DNA from: SHZI01 sp041396045
GTDB lineage: Bacteria; Pseudomonadota; Gammaproteobacteria; Steroidobacterales; GCA-2729495
Direction: 5' to 3'
NCBI GenBank assembly: GCA_041396045.1
Contig: JAWKZI010000013.1
Coordinates: 15,587 to 79,586, forward strand
Length of the DNA: 64,000 bases
Of this stretch, positions 19,752 to 28,177 are shown piece after piece (position 1 is the first letter of the stretch; each line of letters opens with the position of its first letter). A model generated the notes under the pieces. It saw only the letters and a list, made by a program, of their open reading frames with translations. It was not told the DNA's origin and made no database searches. The position numbers were made by a program, and so were the translations under genes.

Positions 19752-20465
19752 ATGTCCAAGCTGAAGAGTCGTGCCTGTGTCGCGTCTGCTCTGGTTGCGG
19801 CTGCGGGCTTGGCCCTGCCACTGTCGGCTGCTGCCGCTAACCTGTCGTTCACCGGCACTTTCAGTCGCGACGATGACGTGCAGCTCTTCACCTTCAATAC
19901 AAGCACTGAATCAACCATCACCCTGCGAACCTGGTCCTATGCCGGCGGCATCAATTCGGCCGGGGCGGCCATTCCGGAAGGTGGTTTCGACCCGATCCTC
20001 ACCTTGTTTGATGCCAGCGGCGCTTTCATTGCCGAAAATGACGACGACAGTGACTTCGGCGGCGAGTGCGGCAACGTGGCGACCTCGGTCGTGACGGGCG
20101 AGTGCTTCGATACGTATTTTGAAACCACCGTCGAGCCTGGCACTTATACCGTGTCGATACAGCAGTACGACTATTTTTCGGTCGGCAATCTGAGTGATGG
20201 CTTTGCCAACCGTGAGGAGTATGCGGACGACAACGGCCCGATTCTCCGCCCGACTGGCGCCTTTTTCACCAGTCTGTTCGGCTGCTCCAACGGGCAGTTC
20301 TGTGATGCCGACGGGTACAACCGCAGCAATGCTTGGGCCTTCGACATCCTGAATGTGGATACCGCTGCCGTAGTTCCTTTGCCCGCATCAATCTGGTTCC
20401 TGGCCACTGGCCTGGCAGGCCTGGGCTGGGCCCGGAAGGGCTGGCGGCTGCGACAGTCTGCCTGA
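19752..20465 (+). CDS. DVUA0089-like protein with VPLPA/PEP-CTERM sorting signal
   Basis: This is a secreted 237-residue protein with an N-terminal signal peptide (about 28 residues ending LSAAAA). Its beta-rich body starts NLSFTGTFSRDDDVQLFTF, a pattern typical of DVUA0089-family PEP-CTERM proteins. An acidic, calcium-site-like loop reads FIAENDDDSDFGGE. The C-terminus carries the tripartite sorting signal: VPLPASIW, a hydrophobic helix, then the basic tail ARKGWRLRQ. Such proteins are processed by an exosortase and linked to exopolysaccharide; no exosortase is in this window. The start at 19752 is preferred because GGGGGA precedes it and a signal peptide follows directly; longer in-frame starts give an implausible leader. 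Confidence 0.8.
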   Translation: MSKLKSRACVASALVAAAGLALPLSAAAANLSFTGTFSRDDDVQLFTFNTSTESTITLRTWSYAGGINSAGAAIPEGGFDPILTLFDASGAFIAENDDDSDFGGECGNVATSVVTGECFDTYFETTVEPGTYTVSIQQYDYFSVGNLSDGFANREEYADDNGPILRPTGAFFTSLFGCSNGQFCDADGYNRSNAWAFDILNVDTAAVVPLPASIWFLATGLAGLGWARKGWRLRQSA

Positions 20466-20650
20466 AGCCGACCCCCACACCCACACGCCAGACGTTCAGC
20501 CAGCACCGCATCAGCGTTCCAGTGTGGTGCGGCAATGCGTCGCTGGGCACGCATTCTCTGCAGTGGGCATTGACTTGGGCGTGGCACTTGGCACCCTGAC
20601 GGCACAGATGAGCAGTTCTCTGATCCGTCCTTGCCACCAGAAAGCCCGGC

Positions 20651-21679
20651 ATGCTGGCCTCCCCTGCGGTCACTGAACGACTGCGCACGTCTTTTGCACC
20701 GCTGGATTCTCCCGTTGGAGATGACGTACTGGCGGCCACCGTCTTCAGCCACGAAGCCGGAACCCTGACGCAACATCCGGGTGGCGCCATTGCCAATGTT
20801 CAGGACCCGCGCTGCATGCGTATCGGCCTGGCAGACCTGACTGGCGCGGGATTGGCTGAGGTATGGCGTGGCAACGGGCCCGTGCGCTTCGGCACCGCCG
20901 GCTCCATACGCTACGTGGAAAACGGGGATTATCTGGCCGGGTGGCTTGACCTGGATGAAGCTCGCTACAGCGGGCTGGTCGAAACCACCGAAGCGGCCTA
21001 TGCCGCACTGCTGGGCTTTCACGCCAGTTCAGCTTATCCGCATGTGTGGCGTATCTGGAACTATATTTCGGCGATCAATGACGGGGCCGGAGATGAGGAG
21101 CGTTACCGGCTGTTCTGCGTAGGCCGCGCCCGTGCGCTGGCGGCCGTTCCCGCTGCCGGCCCCGGCATCGGATACCCCGCGGCAACCGCAGTCGGAAATC
21201 CATCTGGAGCACGCATTCTGCGGCTGTCGTGGATAGCGGCACGCGAGCCTGGCCTGGCCATTGAAAGTCCACGTCAGCTCAGCGCTTATCACTATCCGCG
21301 CCGCTACGGCCCGGCCTCCCCCAGTTTTTCCCGGGCAATGCTGGCGCCAGGAGGGCTGCTGCTGGTATCAGGCACCGCCAGTATCGTTGGCCATGAAACG
21401 CGGCACGAAGGCGATCCCGTTTCCCAGTTGCACGAAACACTGGACAATCTGCATGCACTCATCGAGCGCGCCTGCGCGACCGGGTCATTCCGCAACACGC
21501 GACTCGGGGCTGACAGCCTGTTGAGGGTCTACCTTCGGCATCACGAGGACCGCATGGCCGTTGAGCAAGTGCTGCGCACGCGCGTGGGCAGTTCAGTGCC
21601 AACCCTGATCCTGGGCGCTGACATCTGCCGGTCCGGGCTGCTGGTGGAAATCGAGGCGGTGCATCGCCTTGAACGGTAA
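20651..21679 (+). CDS. Chorismatase (FkbO/Hyg5/XanB2-like)
   Basis: This 342-residue protein matches the chorismatase family, which hydrolyses chorismate to 3- or 4-hydroxybenzoate or a dihydroxycyclohexadiene acid. The recognisable blocks are HVWRIWNYISAIN with ERYRLFCVGRARAL (131-162), PRQLSAYHYPRRYGPASPSF (207-226) and SGTASIVGHETRHEGD (240-255), followed by a YjgF-like C-terminal half. In Xanthomonas the homologue XanB2 supplies 4-hydroxybenzoate for ubiquinone and 3-hydroxybenzoate for xanthomonadin. The gene has no obvious pathway partners here: a PEP-CTERM gene lies upstream and a tRNA cluster on the opposite strand downstream. Which product it makes cannot be decided from sequence alone. 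Confidence 0.8.
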   Translation: MLASPAVTERLRTSFAPLDSPVGDDVLAATVFSHEAGTLTQHPGGAIANVQDPRCMRIGLADLTGAGLAEVWRGNGPVRFGTAGSIRYVENGDYLAGWLDLDEARYSGLVETTEAAYAALLGFHASSAYPHVWRIWNYISAINDGAGDEERYRLFCVGRARALAAVPAAGPGIGYPAATAVGNPSGARILRLSWIAAREPGLAIESPRQLSAYHYPRRYGPASPSFSRAMLAPGGLLLVSGTASIVGHETRHEGDPVSQLHETLDNLHALIERACATGSFRNTRLGADSLLRVYLRHHEDRMAVEQVLRTRVGSSVPTLILGADICRSGLLVEIEAVHRLER

Positions 21680-21680
21680 G

Positions 21681-21756
21681 TGGTGGGTCGTGAAGGACTT
21701 GAACCTTCAACCAATGGATTAAGAGTCCACTGCTCTACCAGTTGAGCTAACGACCC
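21681..21756 (-). tRNA. tRNA-Lys (CTT)
   Basis: A 76-nt cloverleaf with acceptor GGGTCGT pairing ACGACCC, anticodon loop ACTCTTAAT giving CUU, T-loop GGTTCAAGTCC and an encoded CCA. It is last in a minus-strand tRNA run Pro-Arg-His-Lys. Confidence 0.95.
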
Positions 21757-21840
21757 GAATTTTTTGTCATGCCCGCAGGACTAGCCCGCAAATCCGTCTT
21801 CAGCCTCGATTCGCGCCAAAATGACGCTCCTGCGCAAAGT

Positions 21841-21917
21841 TGGGGTGGACGATGGGGCTCGAACCCACGACCACCGGAATCACAATCCGGCGCTCTACCA
21901 ACTGAGCTACGCCCACC
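21841..21917 (-). tRNA. tRNA-His (GTG)
   Basis: A cloverleaf with acceptor GTGGGCG pairing CGTCCAC, anticodon GUG in TTGTGAT and encoded CCA. The base before position 1 is G and can pair with the discriminator C, giving the extra G-1 that marks tRNA-His. Confidence 0.95.
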
Positions 21918-21999
21918 ATGGTCAATCTCATTCAACGCTGCAGTCCAGGAGCGGCTTTTCGCAGCTCTGGTTGCTCCCGAGTATGGGCGCTCCTGCGTA

Positions 22000-22076
22000 T
22001 GGCGCGCCTGGCAGGACTCGAACCTGCAGCCCCCGGCTTAGAAGGCCGGTGCTCTGTCCGGTTGAGCTACAGGCGC
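22000..22076 (-). tRNA. tRNA-Arg (TCT)
   Basis: A 77-nt cloverleaf with acceptor GCGCCTG pairing CAGGCGC, anticodon UCU in CTTCTAA, T-loop GGTTCGAGTCC and encoded CCA. Confidence 0.95.
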
Positions 22077-22111
22077 TCCGCTTTTCTCCCGGGAGCCATC
22101 GAGAGACCGGT

Positions 22112-22188
22112 TGGTCGGGGCAGACGGATTCGAACCGCCGACCCTCTGCTCCCAAAGCAGATGCGCTACCAGACTGCGCCATGCCCCG
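22112..22188 (-). tRNA. tRNA-Pro (TGG)
   Basis: A 77-nt cloverleaf with acceptor CGGGGCA pairing TGCCCCG, anticodon UGG in TTTGGGA, T-loop GGTTCGAATCC and encoded CCA. It is first in the four-gene tRNA run and divergent from folD. Confidence 0.95.
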
Positions 22189-22330
22189 ATCCGGTTCCGG
22201 CGCCGGCATTATAGCGATCCACCGGCTTGACGGGTGATCCGTCGGGGCCGCGATCATAAAGTCCACCGCAGACAGCGTCAATTTACGCCTGCATTGCCAG
22301 GCCCCTCAGCATGATAAGGTGTCGCCCGCC

Positions 22331-23218
22331 ATGATCGCCCGCCTGATTGACGGCAAAGCCATTGCCAGTGAACGCCGCAATGCGCTGCGCCAGCGTATTG
22401 CCGAGCGACAACGTGCCGGCCATCGGCCACCGGGGCTGGCGGTTATTCTGGTCGGCAACGATCCGGCATCCCTGATTTATGTGCGCAACAAGCGCAATGC
22501 CTGCAACGAGGTGGGTATTGTCTCGCAAGACTACGATCTGCCCGCTGACACCTCCGAAGACACGCTGCTGGCACTGATTGACCAACTCAATGCCGACCCC
22601 AAAGTCGACGGCATACTCGTCCAGCTACCGCTGCCGCCCCACGTCAATGAAATAGCCGTAATCGAGCGCGTGGACCCCATCAAGGACGTGGATGGCTTCC
22701 ACCCGTACACCGTAGGCCGCCTGAGCCAGCGAATACCCGTTCTGCGCCCGGCAACGCCATATGGCGTGATGATGCTCCTGCGCCATATTGATGTCCCGGT
22801 GCGCGGCGAGCACGCGGTGGTGGTCGGCGCCTCGAATCATGTGGGCCGCCCTCTGGCAATGGAATTGCTGCTGGCGGGCGCAACCACGACAATCTGCCAT
22901 CGTTTCACGCGCGATCTGGCTCATCACGTGGCGCAAGCCGATATCCTGGCCGTAGCGGTGGGCAAGGCCGGCCTGATACCCGGTGAATGGATCAAGCCGG
23001 GCGCTGTCGTCCTGGATATCGGGATTACCCGTCAGGCCGATGGCAAACTGGCAGGCGATGTGGTCTTTGAGACGGCCCGCCAGCGAGCAGGATGGATAAC
23101 CCCGGTACCGGGCGGCGTGGGGCCCATGACCATCGCCATGCTGCTGGAGAATACTTTGACAGCGGCGATTTCAGGTACCGCACTGCTTCAGGCCCGGAAA
23201 CTTGCCCCCGGAGCCTGA
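22331..23218 (+). CDS. folD: Bifunctional methylenetetrahydrofolate dehydrogenase/cyclohydrolase
   Basis: FolD interconverts methylene-, methenyl- and formyl-tetrahydrofolate. The catalytic lysine lies in YVRNKRNACNEVG, the NADP-binding part in VVVGASNHVGRPLA, and the C-terminal PROSITE-like motif is PGGVGPMTIAMLLENT. The frame is intact with the usual length. The ATG at 22331 (MIARLIDGK) fits family alignments; a GTG at 22319 would add four residues. The gene is followed by a cyclophilin and lpxH in the same direction. Confidence 0.95.
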   Translation: MIARLIDGKAIASERRNALRQRIAERQRAGHRPPGLAVILVGNDPASLIYVRNKRNACNEVGIVSQDYDLPADTSEDTLLALIDQLNADPKVDGILVQLPLPPHVNEIAVIERVDPIKDVDGFHPYTVGRLSQRIPVLRPATPYGVMMLLRHIDVPVRGEHAVVVGASNHVGRPLAMELLLAGATTTICHRFTRDLAHHVAQADILAVAVGKAGLIPGEWIKPGAVVLDIGITRQADGKLAGDVVFETARQRAGWITPVPGGVGPMTIAMLLENTLTAAISGTALLQARKLAPGA

Positions 23219-23252
23219 ACAACCAATTACGTCAACGGAGCATTCATCAGTC

Positions 23253-23831
23253 ATGACGAGCATCAAACCCGGTCTGTCTGTGGCGGCGCTGGCCCTGGCA
23301 GTATTGTTCAGTGCCGGCCCGGTTTTTGGCGCGGATGCCACGCGAGTCAAATTCGAAACATCGGCTGGCGATTTTGTCGTACAACTCGACGAGAGCCGGG
23401 CACCACTCACCGTGGCCAATTTTCTGCAGTACGTGAAAGACGGGTTCTACGCAGGTACGACTTTTCATCGTGTGGTCAACGGCTTTGTTATCCAGGGCGG
23501 TGGATTCACTCCCGAACTCAAGCTGAAACCTGCGCAGCCTCCGGTACCCAACGAGTCCGGTAATGGTCTGAGCAACCGGCGCGGCACCATCGCCATGGCT
23601 CGTACGGGCGATCCGCACTCGGCCGACGCGCAGTTCTACATCAACCTGGCTGACAACCTGGAACTGGACCCCAAGGCCACACGCTGGGGCTACGCTGTCT
23701 TTGGCGAGGTGGTGCAAGGCATGGATGTCGTGGACGAGATCGGCCATCGCCCGACGGGCAGGCAGGGCGACATGCAGGATGTACCCCTTAAGCCGGTAGT
23801 TATCGAGAACGCCAGTGTTCTGGCCCCCTAG
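23253..23831 (+). CDS. ppiA: Periplasmic cyclophilin-type peptidyl-prolyl isomerase
   Basis: This cyclophilin speeds proline isomerisation during protein folding. The product has a signal peptide (MTSIKPGLSVAALALAVLF...VFGA), so it acts in the periplasm. The core motifs are FHRVVNGFVIQGGGF, with the catalytic Arg, then RGTIAMARTGDPHSADAQFYINL and YAVFGEVVQGMDVVD. A cytoplasmic PpiB would lack the leader. The ATG at 23253 is the natural start of the signal peptide. It is followed 13 bases later by lpxH, an arrangement of cyclophilin and lpxH seen in many gammaproteobacteria. Confidence 0.92.
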   Translation: MTSIKPGLSVAALALAVLFSAGPVFGADATRVKFETSAGDFVVQLDESRAPLTVANFLQYVKDGFYAGTTFHRVVNGFVIQGGGFTPELKLKPAQPPVPNESGNGLSNRRGTIAMARTGDPHSADAQFYINLADNLELDPKATRWGYAVFGEVVQGMDVVDEIGHRPTGRQGDMQDVPLKPVVIENASVLAP

Positions 23832-23844
23832 TTGACTGCCCTGG

Positions 23845-24570
23845 ATGACCGCGCTCTTCGTCTCGGATCTCCATCTCGACTCAAGCAGGCCTGCGGCAAC
23901 CGACTGCTTCCTGAACTTTCTGGCTGGTCCGGCGCGGGACGTCGCCACGCTCTACATCCTGGGCGACCTCTTTGAAGCATGGATCGGCGATGACGCAGCG
24001 GGCGCACATGAGCAGAGAGTCATGCAAGCGCTGGCATCGTTCACTGCCAGCGGTACGCGATGCTGCTTCATGCGTGGCAATCGTGACTTCCTGATCGGCA
24101 AGCAATTTGCCAAAGCCACAGGCCTAACACTGCTGGATGATGAGACCGTTGTGGAACTTGCCGATCAGCAGGTTCTGCTGATGCACGGCGATACGCTGTG
24201 TACTGATGACCTCGCCTATCAGCGCTATCGACGCCTGGTCCACAATCCGGCTTTGCAGGCGACATATCTTTCCCTGCCCGCCAGCATTCGGGAGCGTATC
24301 GCAAACTACGCCCGCCGACGAAGCCAGGCGAGCAATGCCGGCAAACCTGATGCCATCATGGACGTTAATCCGATGGCCGTAGTGGGCGCCCTGCAGCGGC
24401 ATGGTGTTCGCTGGCTGATTCATGGGCACACTCACCGGCCCGGCGTACATATTCTCAAGATTGATGGTGAGGCTGCCAGGCGCATCGTCCTGGGCGACTG
24501 GTACGAGCAAGGCAGCGTCCTGCGCTGGACCGGCGATCTCCCGCGGCTTGAAGCCCTGCCACTGACGTAG
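23845..24570 (+). CDS. lpxH: UDP-2,3-diacylglucosamine diphosphatase
   Basis: LpxH hydrolyses UDP-2,3-diacylglucosamine to lipid X in lipid A synthesis at the inner face of the inner membrane. It is a calcineurin-like metallophosphatase. The metal motifs are VSDLHLDSSRP, LGDLFEAWIGDD, MRGNRDFLIG, MHGD and IHGHTHRPG. The 241-residue length is typical. It lies directly after ppiA, and the last coding base is followed by a palindromic repeat element rather than another gene. Confidence 0.95.
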   Translation: MTALFVSDLHLDSSRPAATDCFLNFLAGPARDVATLYILGDLFEAWIGDDAAGAHEQRVMQALASFTASGTRCCFMRGNRDFLIGKQFAKATGLTLLDDETVVELADQQVLLMHGDTLCTDDLAYQRYRRLVHNPALQATYLSLPASIRERIANYARRRSQASNAGKPDAIMDVNPMAVVGALQRHGVRWLIHGHTHRPGVHILKIDGEAARRIVLGDWYEQGSVLRWTGDLPRLEALPLT

Positions 24571-24575
24571 CCACT

Positions 24576-24798
24576 GCTTCAGCCTGGATCGGTCCTGGTT
24601 GCACTCCGTGGCTCGCGTGCCGCACTCCGTAGGCCGCGGCATTCTGGCGGGAAATCCCTTCCGCCTGGCGTGCGGCACGCCTTTTCGGCGGAAGGGACAC
24701 CCGCCACGCTGCCGCTCCTTATGTGAGTGAATGCGTTCCCTTTGACCCGCGTGGCACGCGGGCTACGGAGTGCAACCAAGCCCGATCAAGCTCGAAGC
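24576..24798. repeat. MITE-like palindromic element with 46-bp imperfect terminal inverted repeats
   Basis: The arms at 24576-24621 and 24753-24798 match as inverted repeats at 38 of 46 positions, sharing TGGTTGCACTCCGT and CGTGCC. Inside lies a perfect 11-bp stem, 24655-24665 (TCCCTTCCGCC) with 24687-24697, whose loop contains a nested GGCGTGC/GCACGCC palindrome. There is no open frame of note inside. The element fills the lpxH-kinase gap of about 250 bases and could also act as a bidirectional terminator. It may be a non-autonomous mobile element or a REP-type cluster. Confidence 0.6.
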
Positions 24799-24820
24799 CG
24801 TGCATGAGCCGCAGAGGCTG

Positions 24821-26190
24821 CTACGGAGCAGGCTCCCAGGCAAGCAGTTCTTCGACGGACTGGAACCGGTCGTCCGGCTTCTTGGCCAGCATGCGCTGGA
24901 GCATGGGCTGAAATTCCCGGAGCGAGGTGGGCAGACTCGGCAAGGGCGCGAGCCGGTGCTTGATGATAACGGCCATCGCAGTGTCGCCATCGTAGGGTTT
25001 CTGGCCAGTCAGCATCTCGTAGAAGATGATACCCAGACTGTAGATATCACCACGGGAATCTACCGGCTCACCATGACCCTGCTCCGGGCTCATGTAATAC
25101 GGCGTGCCGAAAATTGCCCCGGCACCAGTGACCTCCGCTTTCAGTGCCACCTGCTTCGCGAGACCGAAGTCGATCAGCGCCAGCGAGCCGTCATCGCGAA
25201 ACAATACATTGGTGGGTTTCAGATCACGGTGCAGGATGCCAGCGGCGTGGAGTACGCCAAGAGCACTGGCAATATCCCTCATCAGGCGATAGGCCTCGTA
25301 GCGGTCCATGCCAGCGCCGATCTGGCGCTTCAGGCTGCCACCACTGCAATACTCCATTGCGATGTAAGCATGATCATCGGCGACGCCGAAATCGTGAATC
25401 TGTACGACGTTCGGATGATCCAGTTGGGCAATGAGTTCGTATTCCCTCAGAAATCTGTCGAGCACCGTACCGCTGACTGAATCCGCGACCTGGTGCAGAA
25501 CCTTGAGTACCAATTGCCGGTCGGTGTTTCTTTCCGGGCCAGATAAACGGTCGCGATTTCACCATGTGAAAGCGTGCGCACAACCTCGTAGTTCCTGGGG
25601 ACGGGATTCTGGCTGGAAGAAACCGAGGGGTCTTTGCCAGCCCTGCTGTCGGCGGATCCGCCGGCCGCAGTTTCCTTGCGCGCCTCCAAGGCATCTTCAA
25701 TGGCCGACACCAGTCGTGCATTGCTGAGGCCGGGCTTGCCTACATATTCGTCAGCACCTGCCTTGATCGCGGCGACGATCTGTCGCTCATCGCCATTGCC
25801 GATGACAACCAGTGGCGGGAAGCGCGGCAGGCTGCGGAACTGACGCACCCAGTCCAGGACGTCGCCCTGGCCACATGGGTGACCGAGTAATACGACGTCG
25901 TTGCCGGCTCCCGAGAAAGCTGCCGGCAACCGCCCGGAGATGACCGGGTCAAACTCCCGAATAATGGCATCCGGCCAGCGAGCTGCGATGTGGTGTGACA
26001 GCAGCCGCCGGTAGTCGGCATGATCATCAATAATTAGAAACTTGAGCAGAGCCCGTCGTCCGGTCAGTAGGTTATTGCGATCGCCGACCAGCCACTTGAT
26101 CAGCCAAAGGGGATGCTGATTCGGTGCATGCCGGATCAGCCGCCAAACCAAGCACCGGGCTGTCACGATACTCCGCTTGACGGCGGCCAC
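24821..26190 (-). CDS. Receiver-like domain fused to Ser/Thr protein kinase, frameshifted
   Basis: The N-terminal part is a receiver fold (FLIIDDHADYRRLL, then DVVLLGHPCG, VVIGNGDER, EYVGKPG). The phosphoacceptor Asp expected after DVVLL is Gly, so it probably does not accept phosphate. A linker leads to a Hanks-type kinase with HRDLKPTNVLF, IDFGLAKQ and GTPYYMSPEQ. The glycine loop (LSHGEIATVYLA) is degenerate. One missing base near 25518 (ACCGGCAATTG) splits the gene; restoring it gives a continuous TGQLVLKVL with the invariant Lys. The GTG start at 26190 overlaps purF by 119 bases and is doubtful; translation may start nearer 26050. The target is unknown. Confidence 0.72.
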
Positions 26191-27667
26191 GCTTGCCGTC
26201 GCGCTGGCGCTTTGCCATGTCGGAGCGCCGTTGCGCCAGATGGGTCAGGTACTCCGGCGTCACATCACCAGTCACATAACGACCAGAGAAACAGGATGTG
26301 TCAAATTCGGTGATTTCACCATTGTCGTAGCGCACGGCACGGATCAGATCGTCGAGATCCTGGTAGACCAGCCAATCCGCGCCAATCAGATCCTGAACCT
26401 GCTGCTCGGTGCGACCGTGGGCAACCAGTTCGCTCGCAGCCGGCATGTCTATGCCGTAAACGTTCGGGAAACGTACAGGTGGCGATGCCGAGGCAAAATA
26501 GACACGGCGGGCACCCGCCTCACGAGCCATCTCGATGATTTGCTTTGAGGTAGTCCCACGCACGATGGAGTCGTCAACCAGCATTACGTTCTTGTCACGA
26601 AATTCCAGATCGATGGCGTTGAGCTTGCGCCTGACCGACTGCCGACGCTGTTCCTGGCCGGGCATGATGAAGGTGCGGCCAATGTAACGGTTCTTGATGA
26701 AGCCCTCGCGATACTTGACTCCCAGCCGGTGTGCGACTTCCAGAGCGCTGGTACGGCTGGAATCCGGAATGGGTATCACAACGTCGATGTCGTGGTCAGG
26801 CCGTTCATGCAGGATCTTTTCGGCCAGTTGTTCCCCCATCCGCAATCGGGACTTGTACACGGATATACGGTCAATGATCGAGTCGGGTCGGGCAAAATAA
26901 ACATACTCGAAAATGCAGGGCGTATAGCTGCGACCGGGACTGCACTGCTGGTTGTGCAAGGTACCGTTCCGCTCAACGATCACTGCTTCACCCGGCAGAA
27001 TGTCACGCATGAAGGTGAAATCGAGCGCATCCATCGCGACGCTTTCTGAAGCCACCAGATGCTCTGCACCCTTGGGCGTATTCCGGCGGCCGATACACAA
27101 GGGCCGGATACCGTGCGGGTCGCGAAATGCCACTATGCCGTAGCCAATAACCAGCGCCACAACTGCATAGCCACCTCGACATCGTCGATGTACTGCCGCC
27201 ACAGCCGCGAAGATCGCCTCTGGCGTCAACACGCTGGTGTCCTGTCGCTGCAACTCGTGAGCAAACACATTGAGCAGCGCTTCGGTATCTGATCCGGTAT
27301 TCAGATGCCGGTGGTCCTGACGAACAAGCAGTTCCTTCAGTTCGTCGGAGTTGGTGAGGTTGCCATTATGCGCAAGGCCAATTCCGTAGGGTGAATTGAC
27401 GTAGAAAGGCTGGGCTTCAGAGGAATTCAGGGTACCCGCCGTGGGGTAGCGACAATGGCCAATGCCGACGTTTCCCCGCAGTTCGTCCATGTGACGTTGC
27501 TGGAATACGTCGCTGACGAGCCCGTTCTTCTTGCGGGTGTGCAAAGTGCCGTTGCAGTCAGTCATGATGCCGGCAGCGTCCTGACCGCGATGCTGAAGCA
27601 CCGTAAGCGCGTCATAGAGCGCCTGGTTTACGGGACCCTGGCCGACTATGCCGACAATGCCACACAC
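26072..27667 (-). CDS. purF: Amidophosphoribosyltransferase
   Basis: PurF makes phosphoribosylamine from PRPP and glutamine, the first step of purine synthesis. The start must be the GTG at 27667 because the Ntn nucleophile is Cys2 in (M)CGIVGIVG; AGGAG lies about 12 bases upstream. The glutaminase domain (RYPTAGTLN, AHNGNLTN) precedes the phosphoribosyltransferase domain with the PRPP loop VMLVDDSIVRGTTS. The C-terminus runs roughly 30-40 residues past the usual end after YVTGDVTPEYLTHLAQ and overlaps the kinase gene, so the last part is uncertain. It is one base from cvpA, the classic cvpA-purF operon. Confidence 0.95.
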   Translation of the reverse strand: MCGIVGIVGQGPVNQALYDALTVLQHRGQDAAGIMTDCNGTLHTRKKNGLVSDVFQQRHMDELRGNVGIGHCRYPTAGTLNSSEAQPFYVNSPYGIGLAHNGNLTNSDELKELLVRQDHRHLNTGSDTEALLNVFAHELQRQDTSVLTPEAIFAAVAAVHRRCRGGYAVVALVIGYGIVAFRDPHGIRPLCIGRRNTPKGAEHLVASESVAMDALDFTFMRDILPGEAVIVERNGTLHNQQCSPGRSYTPCIFEYVYFARPDSIIDRISVYKSRLRMGEQLAEKILHERPDHDIDVVIPIPDSSRTSALEVAHRLGVKYREGFIKNRYIGRTFIMPGQEQRRQSVRRKLNAIDLEFRDKNVMLVDDSIVRGTTSKQIIEMAREAGARRVYFASASPPVRFPNVYGIDMPAASELVAHGRTEQQVQDLIGADWLVYQDLDDLIRAVRYDNGEITEFDTSCFSGRYVTGDVTPEYLTHLAQRRSDMAKRQRDGKRGRRQAEYRDSPVLGLAADPACTESASPLADQVAGRRSQ

Positions 27668-27668
27668 C

Positions 27669-28163
27669 TTAAAGCCGGACTCCTGCTCGTTCGGCCAGCT
27701 GCTCTTGCGCCACGCTCCGCAGTTCGGCCCCGACTGCAGCCGCATACGGTATCAGCTTGGACTCCCGCCACCAAGATTCATTGCCAAACCCGCCGATCTC
27801 AAGCGCCAATACCAGCAGGCCGGCAAGTACCACCCCGCGTGCCAGGCCAAACAACATGCCCAACATCCTGTCAGTTCCGGTAATCACGCTCCTGCTGACG
27901 ACATAACCGATCAGCCATGCCACCAGGCTGCCAACGAACAGTACGCCCAGGAACACGGCCAGGCGGCCCGCCCACAACTGCCAAAGCGGGTCGCCCAGCA
28001 GATTGGCAAACAGATGCGCCAAGCGGTCACCGAACCGTGCCGCTATCCAGATCGCAAGTACCCAGATAATCAGCGACAGAGCTTCTCGGACCAGTCCGCG
28101 AAATATGCCAACCAGAGCCGAAATCACCAGCAGGCCGAGCAGGATGTAATCGATGACTGTCAA
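27669..28163 (-). CDS. cvpA: CvpA family membrane protein
   Basis: CvpA is a small inner-membrane protein first linked to colicin V production and later to envelope stress tolerance. The 164-residue chain starts MTVIDYILLGLLVISALVGIF and has about four transmembrane helices, including the conserved FRGLVREALSLIIWVLA and a GMLFGLARGVVL segment. It precedes purF by one base and follows dedD by 14 bases. This dedD-cvpA-purF order is strongly conserved. Confidence 0.93.
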   Translation of the reverse strand: MTVIDYILLGLLVISALVGIFRGLVREALSLIIWVLAIWIAARFGDRLAHLFANLLGDPLWQLWAGRLAVFLGVLFVGSLVAWLIGYVVSRSVITGTDRMLGMLFGLARGVVLAGLLVLALEIGGFGNESWWRESKLIPYAAAVGAELRSVAQEQLAERAGVRL

Positions 28164-28177
28164 GGACTTCGGGGCGA

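Noticed and set aside
20560..20600. TGGCACTTGGCACC as a sigma-54 promoter for the chorismatase gene
   Set aside because: The -24-like TGGCAC is present, but no TTGC follows at the required ten-base spacing.
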